45,058 nt of DNA from a bacterium (GCA_037143175.1 JBAWZF010000023.1:1-45058); one strand, 5' to 3'. Shown: positions 10,514 to 17,077, numbered from the stretch's first letter. The notes: generated from the letters alone by a model not told the origin. Numbers and translations: made by a program.

Positions 10514-10611
10514 TAACTCTTAATCGTAATCTTAATCATAATCTTAATCGGTTCCGGGTCATTGTCGCTGAAAAAAAGAGATTACGATTACGATTAAGAT
10601 TACGATTATGA
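10514..10611. repeat. Inverted pair of hexamer (TTAATC/GATTAC) arrays
   Basis: Left arm about 10514-10546 is made of five NTAATC units; right arm about 10577-10611 is the same array reversed (GATTAN). The arms match over about 32 bases with three mismatches and enclose a spacer of about 30 bases, so the transcript or single-stranded DNA can fold into one long hairpin. The element fills the gap between metX-metW and cysE. It belongs to the short-unit arrays seen repeatedly in this window. Confidence 0.85.
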
Positions 10612-10639
10612 GATGGGGTTGGCATGGTCGTGTTCATAA

Positions 10640-12400
10640 TTAAGCCCTCGTGATGTTTACCAGGATTCGCTCGGCACCGAGATTTTCAAGCCCTGCTGCG
10701 ATCAGGAGCTTGCTGAGTCGACGTTCAGCCAGGGGAATGACCCGCTTGACCCGGATGTTGTCCTTGCGGCAAAGGTTGAGAAAGTCCTGCCAGGTGGCCA
10801 GATGAATATTGGGCGTATCGTACCATTCGAACGGTAACGCATCGGTCTTGGGCATCCGTCCGGTGACGCCCAGTCTGAGCCGGTTATGCCAGTTGGCAAA
10901 GTTCGGGAAACTGACAATCCCTTCACGAGCAATACGCAGCATCTCATGGAGGACTTCACGGGGATGTCGCACCACCTGAAGAGTCTGGCTTAATACGACG
11001 AAGTCGTAGGTCTGGTCGGGAATCATGTCGAGTTTCTGGTCAATATCACTATGGAAAACGTCGAGATTCTTACCCATGGCGGCGATCAGATGGCTCAACT
11101 CGATATCCACACCCATGCCGGAAGTTTGCCGGTTCGCAGTCAGAAGGGAGAGCAAATCGCCATCGCCACAGCCGAGATCGAGTACCCGTGAACCGGGTTC
11201 GATCAGGGAGGCAATCAGGTCGTAATCGTCACGCTTGACCGCCTTGACGGGCGCGGCACATTGAGCACAGCCGCCCAGGAAGGTGCAGATGACCTGTGAG
11301 GTCTGGTCGATATCCACCAGAAAGGCATCATGGCCATAGGGCGCCTTGAGCAGGCAATACGAGATGGGTTTTCCGATTTGGACCAGGGCTGAGGCGATTT
11401 CCAATGACTGTTCGGGCGGGAATAGCCAGTCGGAACTCAACGCCACAATCAGGAAGCGGGCTTTCACATTCTGGAAGGCGGTTTTGAGGTCGCCATAAGA
11501 TTCAGCCAGATCATAGCTGTCCATGGCCTGGGTAATGTGCAGATAGGAGTTGGAGTCGAACCGTTCGACGAATTTTTCGCCTTGATATTGAAGATAACTT
11601 TCGACCTCGAAACGGGTTCTGAAACGTTCCCCTGCCGGGTTCTCTTTTTTCTTCCGCCCGAATTTGCGAGTCATGATTTCCGGGGAAAGATAGGTGATGT
11701 GGCCCAGCATACGGGCAGCGGCCAATCCATTGCTGGGTTGTGTGCCGGTGCCATAATAATCGCCCTGCGCCCAGCCGGGGTCACTGGTGATCACTTCGCG
11801 GCCAACGATATCAAAGGCCAGCGCCTGGGCCGAAAGTGAGGCCGCGCTGGCGAGACAGATGCAGCGCTCAGGCATATCGGGGTAACGGATGCTCCACTCC
11901 AGAACTTGCATGCCCCCAAAGGAGCCGCCGATAATGGCGTAGAGCCGGTCAATTCCGAGATGGTTTAGCAGCAGATAGTGCGCGTGGACGATGTCGCCGA
12001 TGGTGATGTTCGGGAAGGCGGCGCCATAGGGGGTGCCCGTGGCCGGATTGATCGAGGCGGGGCCGGTGGTCCCCTTGCAGCCGCCCAGAATATTGGCGCA
12101 GATGACGTGGAAGCGGTTGGTATCAATCCCTTTCCCCGGGCCGATCATGGCATCCCACCAACCTTGGGTTTTCGGGTCTGCAGAATGATACCCGGCGACA
12201 TGGGCATCTCCAGTGAGGGCGTGACAGATGAAAACCACGTTGTCTTTGGCGGGATTCAATGTGCCATAGGTCTCGTAAGCAACAGTCAATTCTGGCAAAG
12301 CATTCCCGCCTTCGAGTGTGAACCCACCCGGAGGAAGCGTAATGGTGGCCAGCTTCGTCTCCACCAGCCCGACTGATTGTTCGAGATTTATCTTATCCAT
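10640..12400 (-). CDS. metX-metW: Fused homoserine O-acetyltransferase / MetW
   Basis: Two methionine proteins are joined in one 586-residue chain. The MetX half (about residues 1-375) is an alpha/beta-hydrolase-fold acyltransferase. It has the nucleophile serine in GGSFGGMQVLEW (about 158), the aspartate in LSSDWLFPPEQS (about 325) and the histidine in YGHDAFLVD (about 354). The MetW half starts near 385 with DDYDLIASLIEPGSRVLDLG and has MetW-type methyltransferase-like motifs (CGDGDLL, VVLSQTLQVVRHP, FPNFANWHNRL). MetX makes O-acetylhomoserine, and MetW is known to support MetX in several bacteria. The first ATG in frame is 12400; a TTG at 12427 would add nine residues. A CxxC-like linker (GGCAQCAAPV) sits between the halves. 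cysE follows, separated by the hexamer hairpin. Confidence 0.93.
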   Translation of the reverse strand: MDKINLEQSVGLVETKLATITLPPGGFTLEGGNALPELTVAYETYGTLNPAKDNVVFICHALTGDAHVAGYHSADPKTQGWWDAMIGPGKGIDTNRFHVICANILGGCKGTTGPASINPATGTPYGAAFPNITIGDIVHAHYLLLNHLGIDRLYAIIGGSFGGMQVLEWSIRYPDMPERCICLASAASLSAQALAFDIVGREVITSDPGWAQGDYYGTGTQPSNGLAAARMLGHITYLSPEIMTRKFGRKKKENPAGERFRTRFEVESYLQYQGEKFVERFDSNSYLHITQAMDSYDLAESYGDLKTAFQNVKARFLIVALSSDWLFPPEQSLEIASALVQIGKPISYCLLKAPYGHDAFLVDIDQTSQVICTFLGGCAQCAAPVKAVKRDDYDLIASLIEPGSRVLDLGCGDGDLLSLLTANRQTSGMGVDIELSHLIAAMGKNLDVFHSDIDQKLDMIPDQTYDFVVLSQTLQVVRHPREVLHEMLRIAREGIVSFPNFANWHNRLRLGVTGRMPKTDALPFEWYDTPNIHLATWQDFLNLCRKDNIRVKRVIPLAERRLSKLLIAAGLENLGAERILVNITRA

Positions 12401-12503
12401 GACCTGATACTTAATAACTGCATTCAAATCCGTTCCGGAAACCTTCTTATCTAGCGGTCAGAGAGCTAAAAGTCAAACACTGGCATCTTGGCGGGACGCC
12501 AAA

Positions 12504-12616
12504 GCTGAAAAAGGTGGCGTTCGACGTCCTCGGCGAACGCATTGTCCATTTAAAGTCCCCATATCGCCCAGCCGCCGGGGACGTCGGCTGCCACCTGAGC
12601 TTCGCTCTTTTTACAG
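12504..12616. repeat. Imperfect long inverted repeat with nested hairpins
   Basis: Left arm about 12504-12540 and right arm about 12570-12616 are inverted copies of a unit containing GGTGGC, a GACGTCC core and a short self-complementary stem. In the left copy the inner stem is GTTCG/CGAAC; in the right copy it is AGCCG/CGGCT. Both flank the GACGTCC core, so the stem changes are compensatory. A third copy of the unit is at about 39135-39161. It lies between cutA and metX-metW and codes for nothing visible. Confidence 0.75.
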
Positions 12617-12625
12617 CCGACAGTC

Positions 12626-12955
12626 TCAGGACCTCTTTGAGGTTTCCTGGTGGATCCAGTTGAGGTAGGGGGGGTGACCCCCGAGGATTGGGGTTACAAT
12701 GATTTCAGGGATCTCGTAAGGATGATGGGTACGGATGAAGTCCTGAAGTTCAGGAGCAAGGTTGGCCGGGGTTTTACATTGGAGGATAAACTCAGTGCCC
12801 GACTCCATTTTCCCCTGCCACCAATAGACGCTGCGAATGGGCCAGAACTGAACGCAGGCAGCCAGTCTGGTGGAGGTGATAAGTTCCGCAAGTTTCACCG
12901 CCAGGTCTTCGGTCTCAACGGTCGTTGTGACGATTACATATGAGGTGTCATCCAT
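12626..12955 (-). CDS. cutA: Divalent-cation tolerance protein CutA
   Basis: The product is a 109-residue CutA1 family protein that forms stable trimers and is tied by name to copper tolerance. The core motifs are VIVTTTVETEDLAVKLAELI at the N-terminus, RLAACVQFWPIRSVYWWQGKM in the middle, and HPYEIPEIIVTPILGGHPPYLNWI at the end, where the family usually has YPYxVPEI. I chose ATG at 12955 because it gives the normal family length. The reading frame stays open upstream to 13099, but those residues look unlike CutA. No good ribosome site is visible before the ATG. It lies divergent from the LacI hybrid gene and upstream of metX-metW. Confidence 0.88.
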   Translation of the reverse strand: MDDTSYVIVTTTVETEDLAVKLAELITSTRLAACVQFWPIRSVYWWQGKMESGTEFILQCKTPANLAPELQDFIRTHHPYEIPEIIVTPILGGHPPYLNWIHQETSKRS

Positions 12956-13101
12956 GGAAGTAAAGATACCTAATTGTGGTAGCCACGGCAAGGCGATAGC
13001 ACTTGGTTTTGGAGTGCGGCGGCTTGACCTGCGCTTTTCATCGGCGCGGCTTGACGCGCTTTCTGTTATAAATACCTCGTTGAATATTAATAACAGCAAT
13101 G

Positions 13102-13115
13102 CTAAAACGTTTTAG
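13102..13115. promoter_or_regulatory. LacI-type operator palindrome
   Basis: CTAAAACGTTTTAG is a perfect 14-bp palindrome with the central CG typical of operators bound by LacI/GalR-family proteins, whose hinge helices insert at that step. It ends one base before the likely start codon (13117) of a gene with a LacI-type DNA-binding domain, so autoregulation is likely. The divergent cutA start at 12955 is about 150 bases away. I saw no second copy in the window. Confidence 0.7.
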
Positions 13116-13116
13116 T

Positions 13117-14535
13117 ATGAATTATCGAGTGACGATAAAGGACGTTGCTGAAGCGGCGGAAGTCTCGGTTTCAACGGTCTCTCAGGTGCTCAATGGGCGG
13201 GCTGGTGAGTTACGGATAAGTAAGGAAACTCAGGCGCGAGTGCTGACGGTTATCCGCCAAACCGGTTTTGTACCTAACCGGATGGCCCGGGACATGGTGC
13301 TGGGAAGACGTTCATTTATCGGTCTCGTTCTATCCGTAACCGGGCTGGCCGAAGCGGCCATGCTGCTTCCCGAACTGGAACCATTGATCACTACGGCTGG
13401 CTACCGGCTTATTCTGGTGATGGTCCCTGCCGATCCCAATGCCGCTTCAGTTCAGGTTGCCGATCTGCTCCGTGACGGGGTCGCCGGTTTGGTGTGCAGT
13501 TCTGCCGCCATGCCGGTTGCGGTTAAGATGGCGGCTAGCAACTGTCCTGTCATTGGCCTGAGTCCGGCGGCGGGCAAAACCATACTGGCAACACTGCGTG
13601 GAGAGGTGGTAGTAGCGGGGAGCGTGGAGCAAGGAGCGCCGAGCAAGGCGGAGACTACGCCGCTGCCTGTTCCTGTGGTAACGCCACCGACTCCGGTGAC
13701 AGCGACGTCGGTCATTCCAACACCACCGCCATCACGCCCGATCGTGCCGGAACCTAAACCGTTGTCTGCCCCAGTCACGCCTATTTCTCCAGCAGGATCC
13801 GGCTCGGACGGTTTAACAGGCTTACCGCAGGCAGACAGTTCTTTGGAGAGCGAGGTTTATCCGAGCCGCGACCCAGAACCGGACTTTATGGAGCCGATCC
13901 TCGCCGTGGAACCCGGGCCGGTTCTCACGCCGTCTTCTGGTGTAGTAGCCGCTGTCCCCAGCGGCACCGGCCCCGAGCCGGCCCCTACTGTGACCCCAAC
14001 ACCGGAACCTACGCCGATAATCACTGAACCTGTTCAAGCTGATTTGGCCTACACGCCACCACCAATATCAGAGCCCCAGCCCGAACCGGTTGCCCCGGTC
14101 TTGGAACCCGAGCCAGAAATTGCTGCGCCAGTAACACCGGCACCTGAAAGCGAGCCAACGCCGGTGGTGATAACCCCGGTGGAGCCCGAACCACCGCCGC
14201 CGGAACCGGCCCCAGTCTTCATCGAGCCGACACCGATTGTGGAGCCTGGTCCGGTCATTGCTCCTGCCTCAGCCTCGACTCCCAGCAACCAGCAACCTAT
14301 CAACTCAACAACTCCTACTCCCCCTGAGCCGGAAACACAGGCACCGGCTCCTGAGCCGCCGCCAGTCGTGATAACTCCGTTGGAGAATATCCCCCCGCCA
14401 TCACCACCCGAACCAGAATCACCTGAAGTCAACACTCGGGCAGATCCCCAAACAGAAGGCATTGCCGCGGATGAGCCAGCTCCTGACGGCAAAGTCCCTG
14501 CTGATGGAGTGGGTGGTGATCAGGCACCAATGTAA
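13117..14535 (+). CDS. LacI-type DNA-binding protein fused to a Pro/Glu-rich tail
   Basis: Starting from MNYRVTIKDVAEAAEVSVST, the first 60 residues are a LacI/GalR helix-turn-helix with hinge. About 110 residues then match the start of a periplasmic-binding-type sensor domain (FIGLVLSVTGLAEAAMLLPELEPLI, LRDGVAGLVCSSAAMPVAV). The sensor stops after about residue 165, well short of the usual 330-residue protein. It gives way to roughly 300 residues dominated by Pro, Glu, Thr and Val in PEP-like runs, presumably disordered. The change coincides with a heptamer array at 13617-13653, and a second array lies at 14281-14318. An upstream in-frame ATG at 13099 is possible, but codons 2-6 would then be the operator palindrome. 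DNA binding looks intact; effector binding probably does not. A second cause of the tail cannot be told from sequence. Confidence 0.75.
   Translation: MNYRVTIKDVAEAAEVSVSTVSQVLNGRAGELRISKETQARVLTVIRQTGFVPNRMARDMVLGRRSFIGLVLSVTGLAEAAMLLPELEPLITTAGYRLILVMVPADPNAASVQVADLLRDGVAGLVCSSAAMPVAVKMAASNCPVIGLSPAAGKTILATLRGEVVVAGSVEQGAPSKAETTPLPVPVVTPPTPVTATSVIPTPPPSRPIVPEPKPLSAPVTPISPAGSGSDGLTGLPQADSSLESEVYPSRDPEPDFMEPILAVEPGPVLTPSSGVVAAVPSGTGPEPAPTVTPTPEPTPIITEPVQADLAYTPPPISEPQPEPVAPVLEPEPEIAAPVTPAPESEPTPVVITPVEPEPPPPEPAPVFIEPTPIVEPGPVIAPASASTPSNQQPINSTTPTPPEPETQAPAPEPPPVVITPLENIPPPSPPEPESPEVNTRADPQTEGIAADEPAPDGKVPADGVGGDQAPM
13617..13653. repeat. Heptamer array (GGAGC-type) inside the LacI hybrid gene
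   Basis: About four units of a 7-base NNGGAGC pattern lie in frame and encode GSVEQGAPSKAE. The array sits exactly where recognisable LacI sensor-domain sequence ends and the Pro-rich tail begins. Confidence 0.65.
14281..14318. repeat. Heptamer array (AGCAACC-type) inside the LacI hybrid gene
   Basis: Units such as AGCAACC repeated with 7-base spacing and drifting to TATCAAC encode SNQQPINSTT. This segment is unlike the surrounding Pro/Glu-rich codons, which marks it as inserted material kept in frame. Confidence 0.6.
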
Positions 14536-14753
14536 CGGCCGCGTTCATTAAAAGAAGGGTCGTTTTTTGGTGAACGCATAACTATCTTTCTGCCGCTAAA
14601 TGAGATTCTTTCTGGGAGTTGATAAACCATGACCAGAATGCTTTTCCATGAGAAAATCGAGCCACTGTTGTCGAAGACCTCGACATTCAGTTCCCGCCCG
14701 GAATCGATGAGGAAGCGAAACTGAAAGCTAATCCTTAATCTCTGGTGAAGGTT

Positions 14754-14790
14754 ATTCTGAACTGTCCGTAAAAAACGGACAGTTCAGAAT
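14754..14790. repeat. Perfect 16-bp hairpin with GTCCG core
   Basis: Arms 14754-14769 and 14775-14790 are perfectly complementary and enclose a loop of five A. The inner stem GTCCGT/ACGGAC and the A loop recur in the hairpin at 14868-14893, so the two are related elements. Neither is followed by a good T-run for a nearby gene, so a terminator role is doubtful. Confidence 0.75.
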
Positions 14791-14867
14791 GAAAGCTCCG
14801 GACGGTAAGCCGCCGCATTCCGGAAAATGATTCAGACCCTTTCTGAATCCCGCCGAACGGAAAATTT

Positions 14868-14893
14868 CAGTTGTCCGAAAAAACGGACGACTG
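14868..14893. repeat. Second GTCCG-core hairpin
   Basis: Arms 14868-14877 and 14884-14893 pair over 10 bp with one G-T wobble around a loop of six A. It shares the GTCCG/CGGAC inner stem and A-rich loop with the hairpin about 100 bases upstream. Confidence 0.65.
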
Positions 14894-14922
14894 GTGGTGA
14901 TCGTTTCTGCCAGTATACCTCC

Positions 14923-14975
14923 TGTGATTTAATAGTTAAATAAGTACTATACACATAAGTCATTTGTGATTTAAT
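14923..14975 (+). promoter_or_regulatory. Candidate operator/promoter of the TAC module
   Basis: TGTGATTTAAT occurs twice as a direct repeat (14923-14933 and 14965-14975), exactly 42 bases apart, close to four helical turns. Between them is AT-rich sequence with a TACTAT hexamer that could be a -10 box. The position, 65-120 bases before the toxin start, suits binding by the antitoxin. Spacing and repeat are seen; the role is inference. Confidence 0.4.
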
Positions 14976-15024
14976 GTGGATCTTGGATCGAAACAAAAGG
15001 CATTGAATAATGTTGCAGACATTG

Positions 15025-15036
15025 AACCTATAGGTT
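15025..15036 (+). promoter_or_regulatory. Palindrome over the toxin ribosome site
   Basis: AACCTATAGGTT is a perfect 12-bp palindrome ending 4 bases before the toxin ATG, and its AGG is the only likely ribosome-binding site. The site could be an antitoxin operator or could limit toxin translation. From memory, the operator of the M. tuberculosis HigA1 TAC also uses CCTATA/TATAGG half-sites. Confidence 0.4.
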
Positions 15037-15040
15037 AAAT

Positions 15041-15466
15041 ATGAAATTGGAGTTTCTGCTGGAAGGTTCAGCATTTACTTTGTACGCCATCGTGCAGGGA
15101 GAAAATGTGGCCGAATATCTGGAGGAATTGGAACAGCGCAATGTTCAGGCACATGACCAGATTGCGCGGAGGTTACTGCAACTGGCGGAGCGTGGATCAT
15201 CCAGAAAAAAGGATGAATTCAATGACTTGGGGCATGAGCTCTATGAGGCGAAGGCTAAGAAGGGGCCACGCGTGATTTTCTTCTACGATGACAACCGGGT
15301 TGTCATATGCGCACATGCTTTTGATAAACAGGGGCAGAAGACGCCTAAAAGGGAAATCGAAACCGCCATGAGTCGTAAACGTAGCTATTTTTCCTGTAAG
15401 GAAGCAGGTTTAGGGTTTGAAATACATCGGGATGAGAAACAAGCAGAGCCCAGGAGGCAGCCTTGA
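15041..15466 (+). CDS. HigB/RelE-type toxin (Gp49-like), TAC module
   Basis: The product is a 141-residue protein of the phage Gp49-like/HigB branch of the RelE superfamily, mRNA interferases that cut mRNA on the ribosome. The diagnostic stretch is LGHELYEAKAKKGPRVIFFY followed by NRVVICAHAFDKQGQKTPKREI, with the basic residues and the C-terminal KTPKxEI block usual for the family. About 25 extra residues trail the core. The antitoxin start TTG overlaps the toxin stop (TTGA), and the order is toxin, antitoxin, SecB-like protein, as in TAC systems. Confidence 0.82.
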   Translation: MKLEFLLEGSAFTLYAIVQGENVAEYLEELEQRNVQAHDQIARRLLQLAERGSSRKKDEFNDLGHELYEAKAKKGPRVIFFYDDNRVVICAHAFDKQGQKTPKREIETAMSRKRSYFSCKEAGLGFEIHRDEKQAEPRRQP

Positions 15467-15918
15467 ATACCATGATCGTACGAAAAAGCGGTGGATACAC
15501 TTTTGCGGAAGGATTGAAACGGGCACAGAAACACCTCGAGTTTTATGAGGAGGGCCTTGTCATTGAAGTGGCCGCACGCATTATTGATGCCATGGAAGCC
15601 TCCGGCATAACTCGCAGTGAACTGTCGCGTCGGTTAAAGGTAAGTCCTGCCTATGTGACCAAAATCTTGCGCGGTCACGCTAATCTTAGTCTGGAGAGTT
15701 TGGCGAAGCTCGCCTTCGTTCTCGACTTGAAATGGGAATGCATTCTGATTCCCAAACATGCCAGAGTGAGCCTTCTCGCGGTGACAGGCGAATCCGGCGG
15801 GTCAGCCATTCGGACGGTAGAAACGGCGACCATTGAGGGCCTGGGCGGAGATCCCACTCCGGACGAAAATGCCCAATATGCGAAAGGTACACGCTATGAA
15901 CTGCCTCTTTCGGCTTGA
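15463..15918 (+). CDS. HigA-type XRE antitoxin, TAC module
   Basis: The product is a 151-residue antitoxin. The XRE helix-turn-helix is ASGITRSELSRRLKVSPAYV followed by TKILRGHANLSLESLAKLAF (about residues 45-85). TTG at 15463 is chosen because AGGAGG lies 5 bases upstream; the ATG at 15472 would be 14 bases away. About 50 residues follow the DNA-binding domain. In TAC antitoxins such an extension is the chaperone-addiction segment that makes the antitoxin depend on a SecB-like protein, and here it ends where the SecB-like gene begins. That functional match is inference. The HTH is certain, and the assignment as antitoxin rests on gene order. Confidence 0.82.
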   Translation: MNTMIVRKSGGYTFAEGLKRAQKHLEFYEEGLVIEVAARIIDAMEASGITRSELSRRLKVSPAYVTKILRGHANLSLESLAKLAFVLDLKWECILIPKHARVSLLAVTGESGGSAIRTVETATIEGLGGDPTPDENAQYAKGTRYELPLSA

Positions 15919-16339
15919 CCATTACCAGATTGAAAGTGTTGCCGTCGCTCAGAACGAGGCGTTTGATTCCTCGTTGGTGGTTCATACGGGCGACATTTCC
16001 TCTGCGATTAACATAGCGCCACACCTGAAAGAGCCGGGTAAATATCGACTAACCCTCGAAGTTCAGGTCAAACCCAAGTCGAAAAAGGAAAAGGAATTCT
16101 TTCCCTATGGAGTCTCGATCAGGGGGCGTGCCTTTTTTTCCTTCAAGGAGCCATGTTTAGCTGACCAAGCGGAACATACGCTTCGCGTTAATGGCGCCGC
16201 CATCCTGTATGGACTGCTCCGTGCCCAGGTGGCGCAAATTACGGCACAATCCGTTCATGGTCAATTTCTACTGCCAACGATGGATTTCGTCGAACTGGCC
16301 AAATCAAAGCAGGAGGGCAAGGCCGCGAAGGGAAAATAG
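15896..16339 (+). CDS. SecB-like chaperone of a TAC module
   Basis: The product has 147 residues starting MNCLFRLDHYQIESV. ATG at 15896 has AAAGG 8 bases upstream and overlaps the antitoxin end by 23 bases, so translation is coupled. The N-terminal part alternates strand residues (LDHYQIESVAVAQNEAFDSS, YRLTLEVQVKP). The C-terminal part has a long helix and LLPTMDFVEL, the place where SecB and SecB-like proteins have a LPPxxF-type ending. There is no signal peptide. In known TACs the chaperone folds the antitoxin and shields it from proteolysis. Similarity is weak and I identify it by pattern plus position; the usual alternative is 'conserved hypothetical protein'. Confidence 0.68.
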   Translation: MNCLFRLDHYQIESVAVAQNEAFDSSLVVHTGDISSAINIAPHLKEPGKYRLTLEVQVKPKSKKEKEFFPYGVSIRGRAFFSFKEPCLADQAEHTLRVNGAAILYGLLRAQVAQITAQSVHGQFLLPTMDFVELAKSKQEGKAAKGK

Positions 16340-16365
16340 TCAGGGATTGCCCAAAGGGCAGCAAA

Positions 16366-16465
16366 GAATTCAATTGCAAAAACACTGACCCCAAAAGCGG
16401 TGGAGGCCATGAATGTGGCGATCAAAGGCGTGGTTGCGTGTGGAATTCTGAAATCACTCAATTAG
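16366..16465 (+). pseudogene. Short C-terminal gene remnant
   Basis: An open segment reading AKTLTPKAVEAMNVAIKGVV and ending ACGILKSLN before a stop has the composition of a real protein tail, but no start or upstream domain exists in frame. It may be debris left between the TAC module and the truncated PIN gene. Family unknown. Confidence 0.2.
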
Positions 16466-16484
16466 GCAATCCATCCCTTGCGAC

Positions 16485-16742
16485 TCAGTTCATCGGCAAG
16501 CAAGGTAGCGGGCAGTCCGTGACGGTAGTCATTTGTGAACTGAGGTGAAATTTCGGCTTTAGTTTCTCAAGGCTGTTTAGCAGGCCGGGTCGTTTCATTT
16601 CAACATTTCGCCGGGCTTCTTCCCAGACATGCTCATTGATTACAACCGTTGCGTGTTGGAAGAGGGCATCCAGTAAAATTCTGGTGGCATTGTTGGGATC
16701 GGCAGCCGAGAACAGAACGTTGGCATCGGCAAAGACCTTCAT
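16485..16742 (-). pseudogene. PIN-domain toxin, truncated
   Basis: The first 65 residues (MKVFADANVLFSAADPNNAT, then INEHVWEEARRNVE) match the start of a PIN-domain ribonuclease toxin, with the first acidic residue in FADANVLF and a glutamate in the following helix. The protein then ends after only 85 residues, with TVTDCPLPCLPMN unlike any PIN sequence. The later acidic residues and strand (normally to about 135-140 residues) are missing. In the next frame the same bases read NDYRHGLPATLLADELSRKG, so the end looks like a fusion to another remnant. The ATG overlaps the AbrB antitoxin stop by 4 bases. Probably inactive. Confidence 0.7.
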
Positions 16743-16972
16743 TTTTTTCGCCGTTTCAAATGTTTTGCAAGTTCGGCATCGGCAGCATCAAACTCGTCCA
16801 CCCGGGCATTGGTGTATAATTCAATGGGGAATGCTACGCCAGGGCGCAACAATATTCCTTGTTCCGATGTCTCTGCAATAATCCTTCCACCATGATCTAA
16901 ACCGAGCAGGTGCCTCATGGCCTTTGGAAGCGTTAAAGTGCCGCGGGAATTAAGTTCTAGGATCATATTCAT
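16739..16972 (-). CDS. AbrB/SpoVT-type antitoxin
   Basis: The product has 77 residues. LELNSRGTLTLPKAMRHLLG is the swapped-hairpin AbrB/MazE DNA-binding motif (normal form: vtxkGrvtlPkexRxxLgl). The C-terminal half is charged and would bind the PIN toxin. Its stop overlaps the PIN start (ATGA), the common order antitoxin then toxin. Since the toxin is truncated, this may be an orphan antitoxin. Confidence 0.82.
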   Translation of the reverse strand: MNMILELNSRGTLTLPKAMRHLLGLDHGGRIIAETSEQGILLRPGVAFPIELYTNARVDEFDAADAELAKHLKRRKK

Positions 16973-17053
16973 AAAAAAATACGGTTTTACTGAAAATCAG
17001 TAAAGATGAAATTTCAGAGGGCAGGGCTTGGCATGATAAATTTCTTCTAAACC

Positions 17054-17077
17054 TCTAACACATTAACACCCTAACAC
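17054..17077. repeat. Octamer array (TAACACNN) over the ygiQ stop codon
   Basis: Three units of TAACAC with 8-base spacing span the end of ygiQ. On the coding strand they read GTGTTAGGGTGTTAATGTG, which supplies the last residues (VLGC) and the TAA stop itself. Confidence 0.75.

Larger units (their letters stand above)
14536..15040. other. 505-base gene-poor stretch with several hairpins and a gene remnant
   Basis: No intact gene is seen. A GCGTTCA/TGAACGC inverted repeat (14542-14577) follows the LacI hybrid stop. At 14629-14738 a short run starting MTRMLFHEKIEPLLS shifts frame into a segment reading DLDIQFPPGIDEEAKLKANP before a stop, which looks like a decayed small gene of unknown family. 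Strong hairpins lie at 14754-14790 and 14868-14893, with a smaller one (ATTCAGA/TCTGAAT) at 14830-14848. The last 120 bases are AT-rich and hold the likely promoter of the TAC module. Confidence 0.5.

Noticed and set aside
14049-14492. A Gly/Ser/Val-rich minus-strand open frame opposite the LacI hybrid tail
   Set aside because: It is the antisense of the Pro/Glu-rich codons and has no ribosome site or family features.
14754-14790. Terminator for the LacI hybrid gene
   Set aside because: The stem lies more than 200 bases after the stop and has no T-run on the plus strand.
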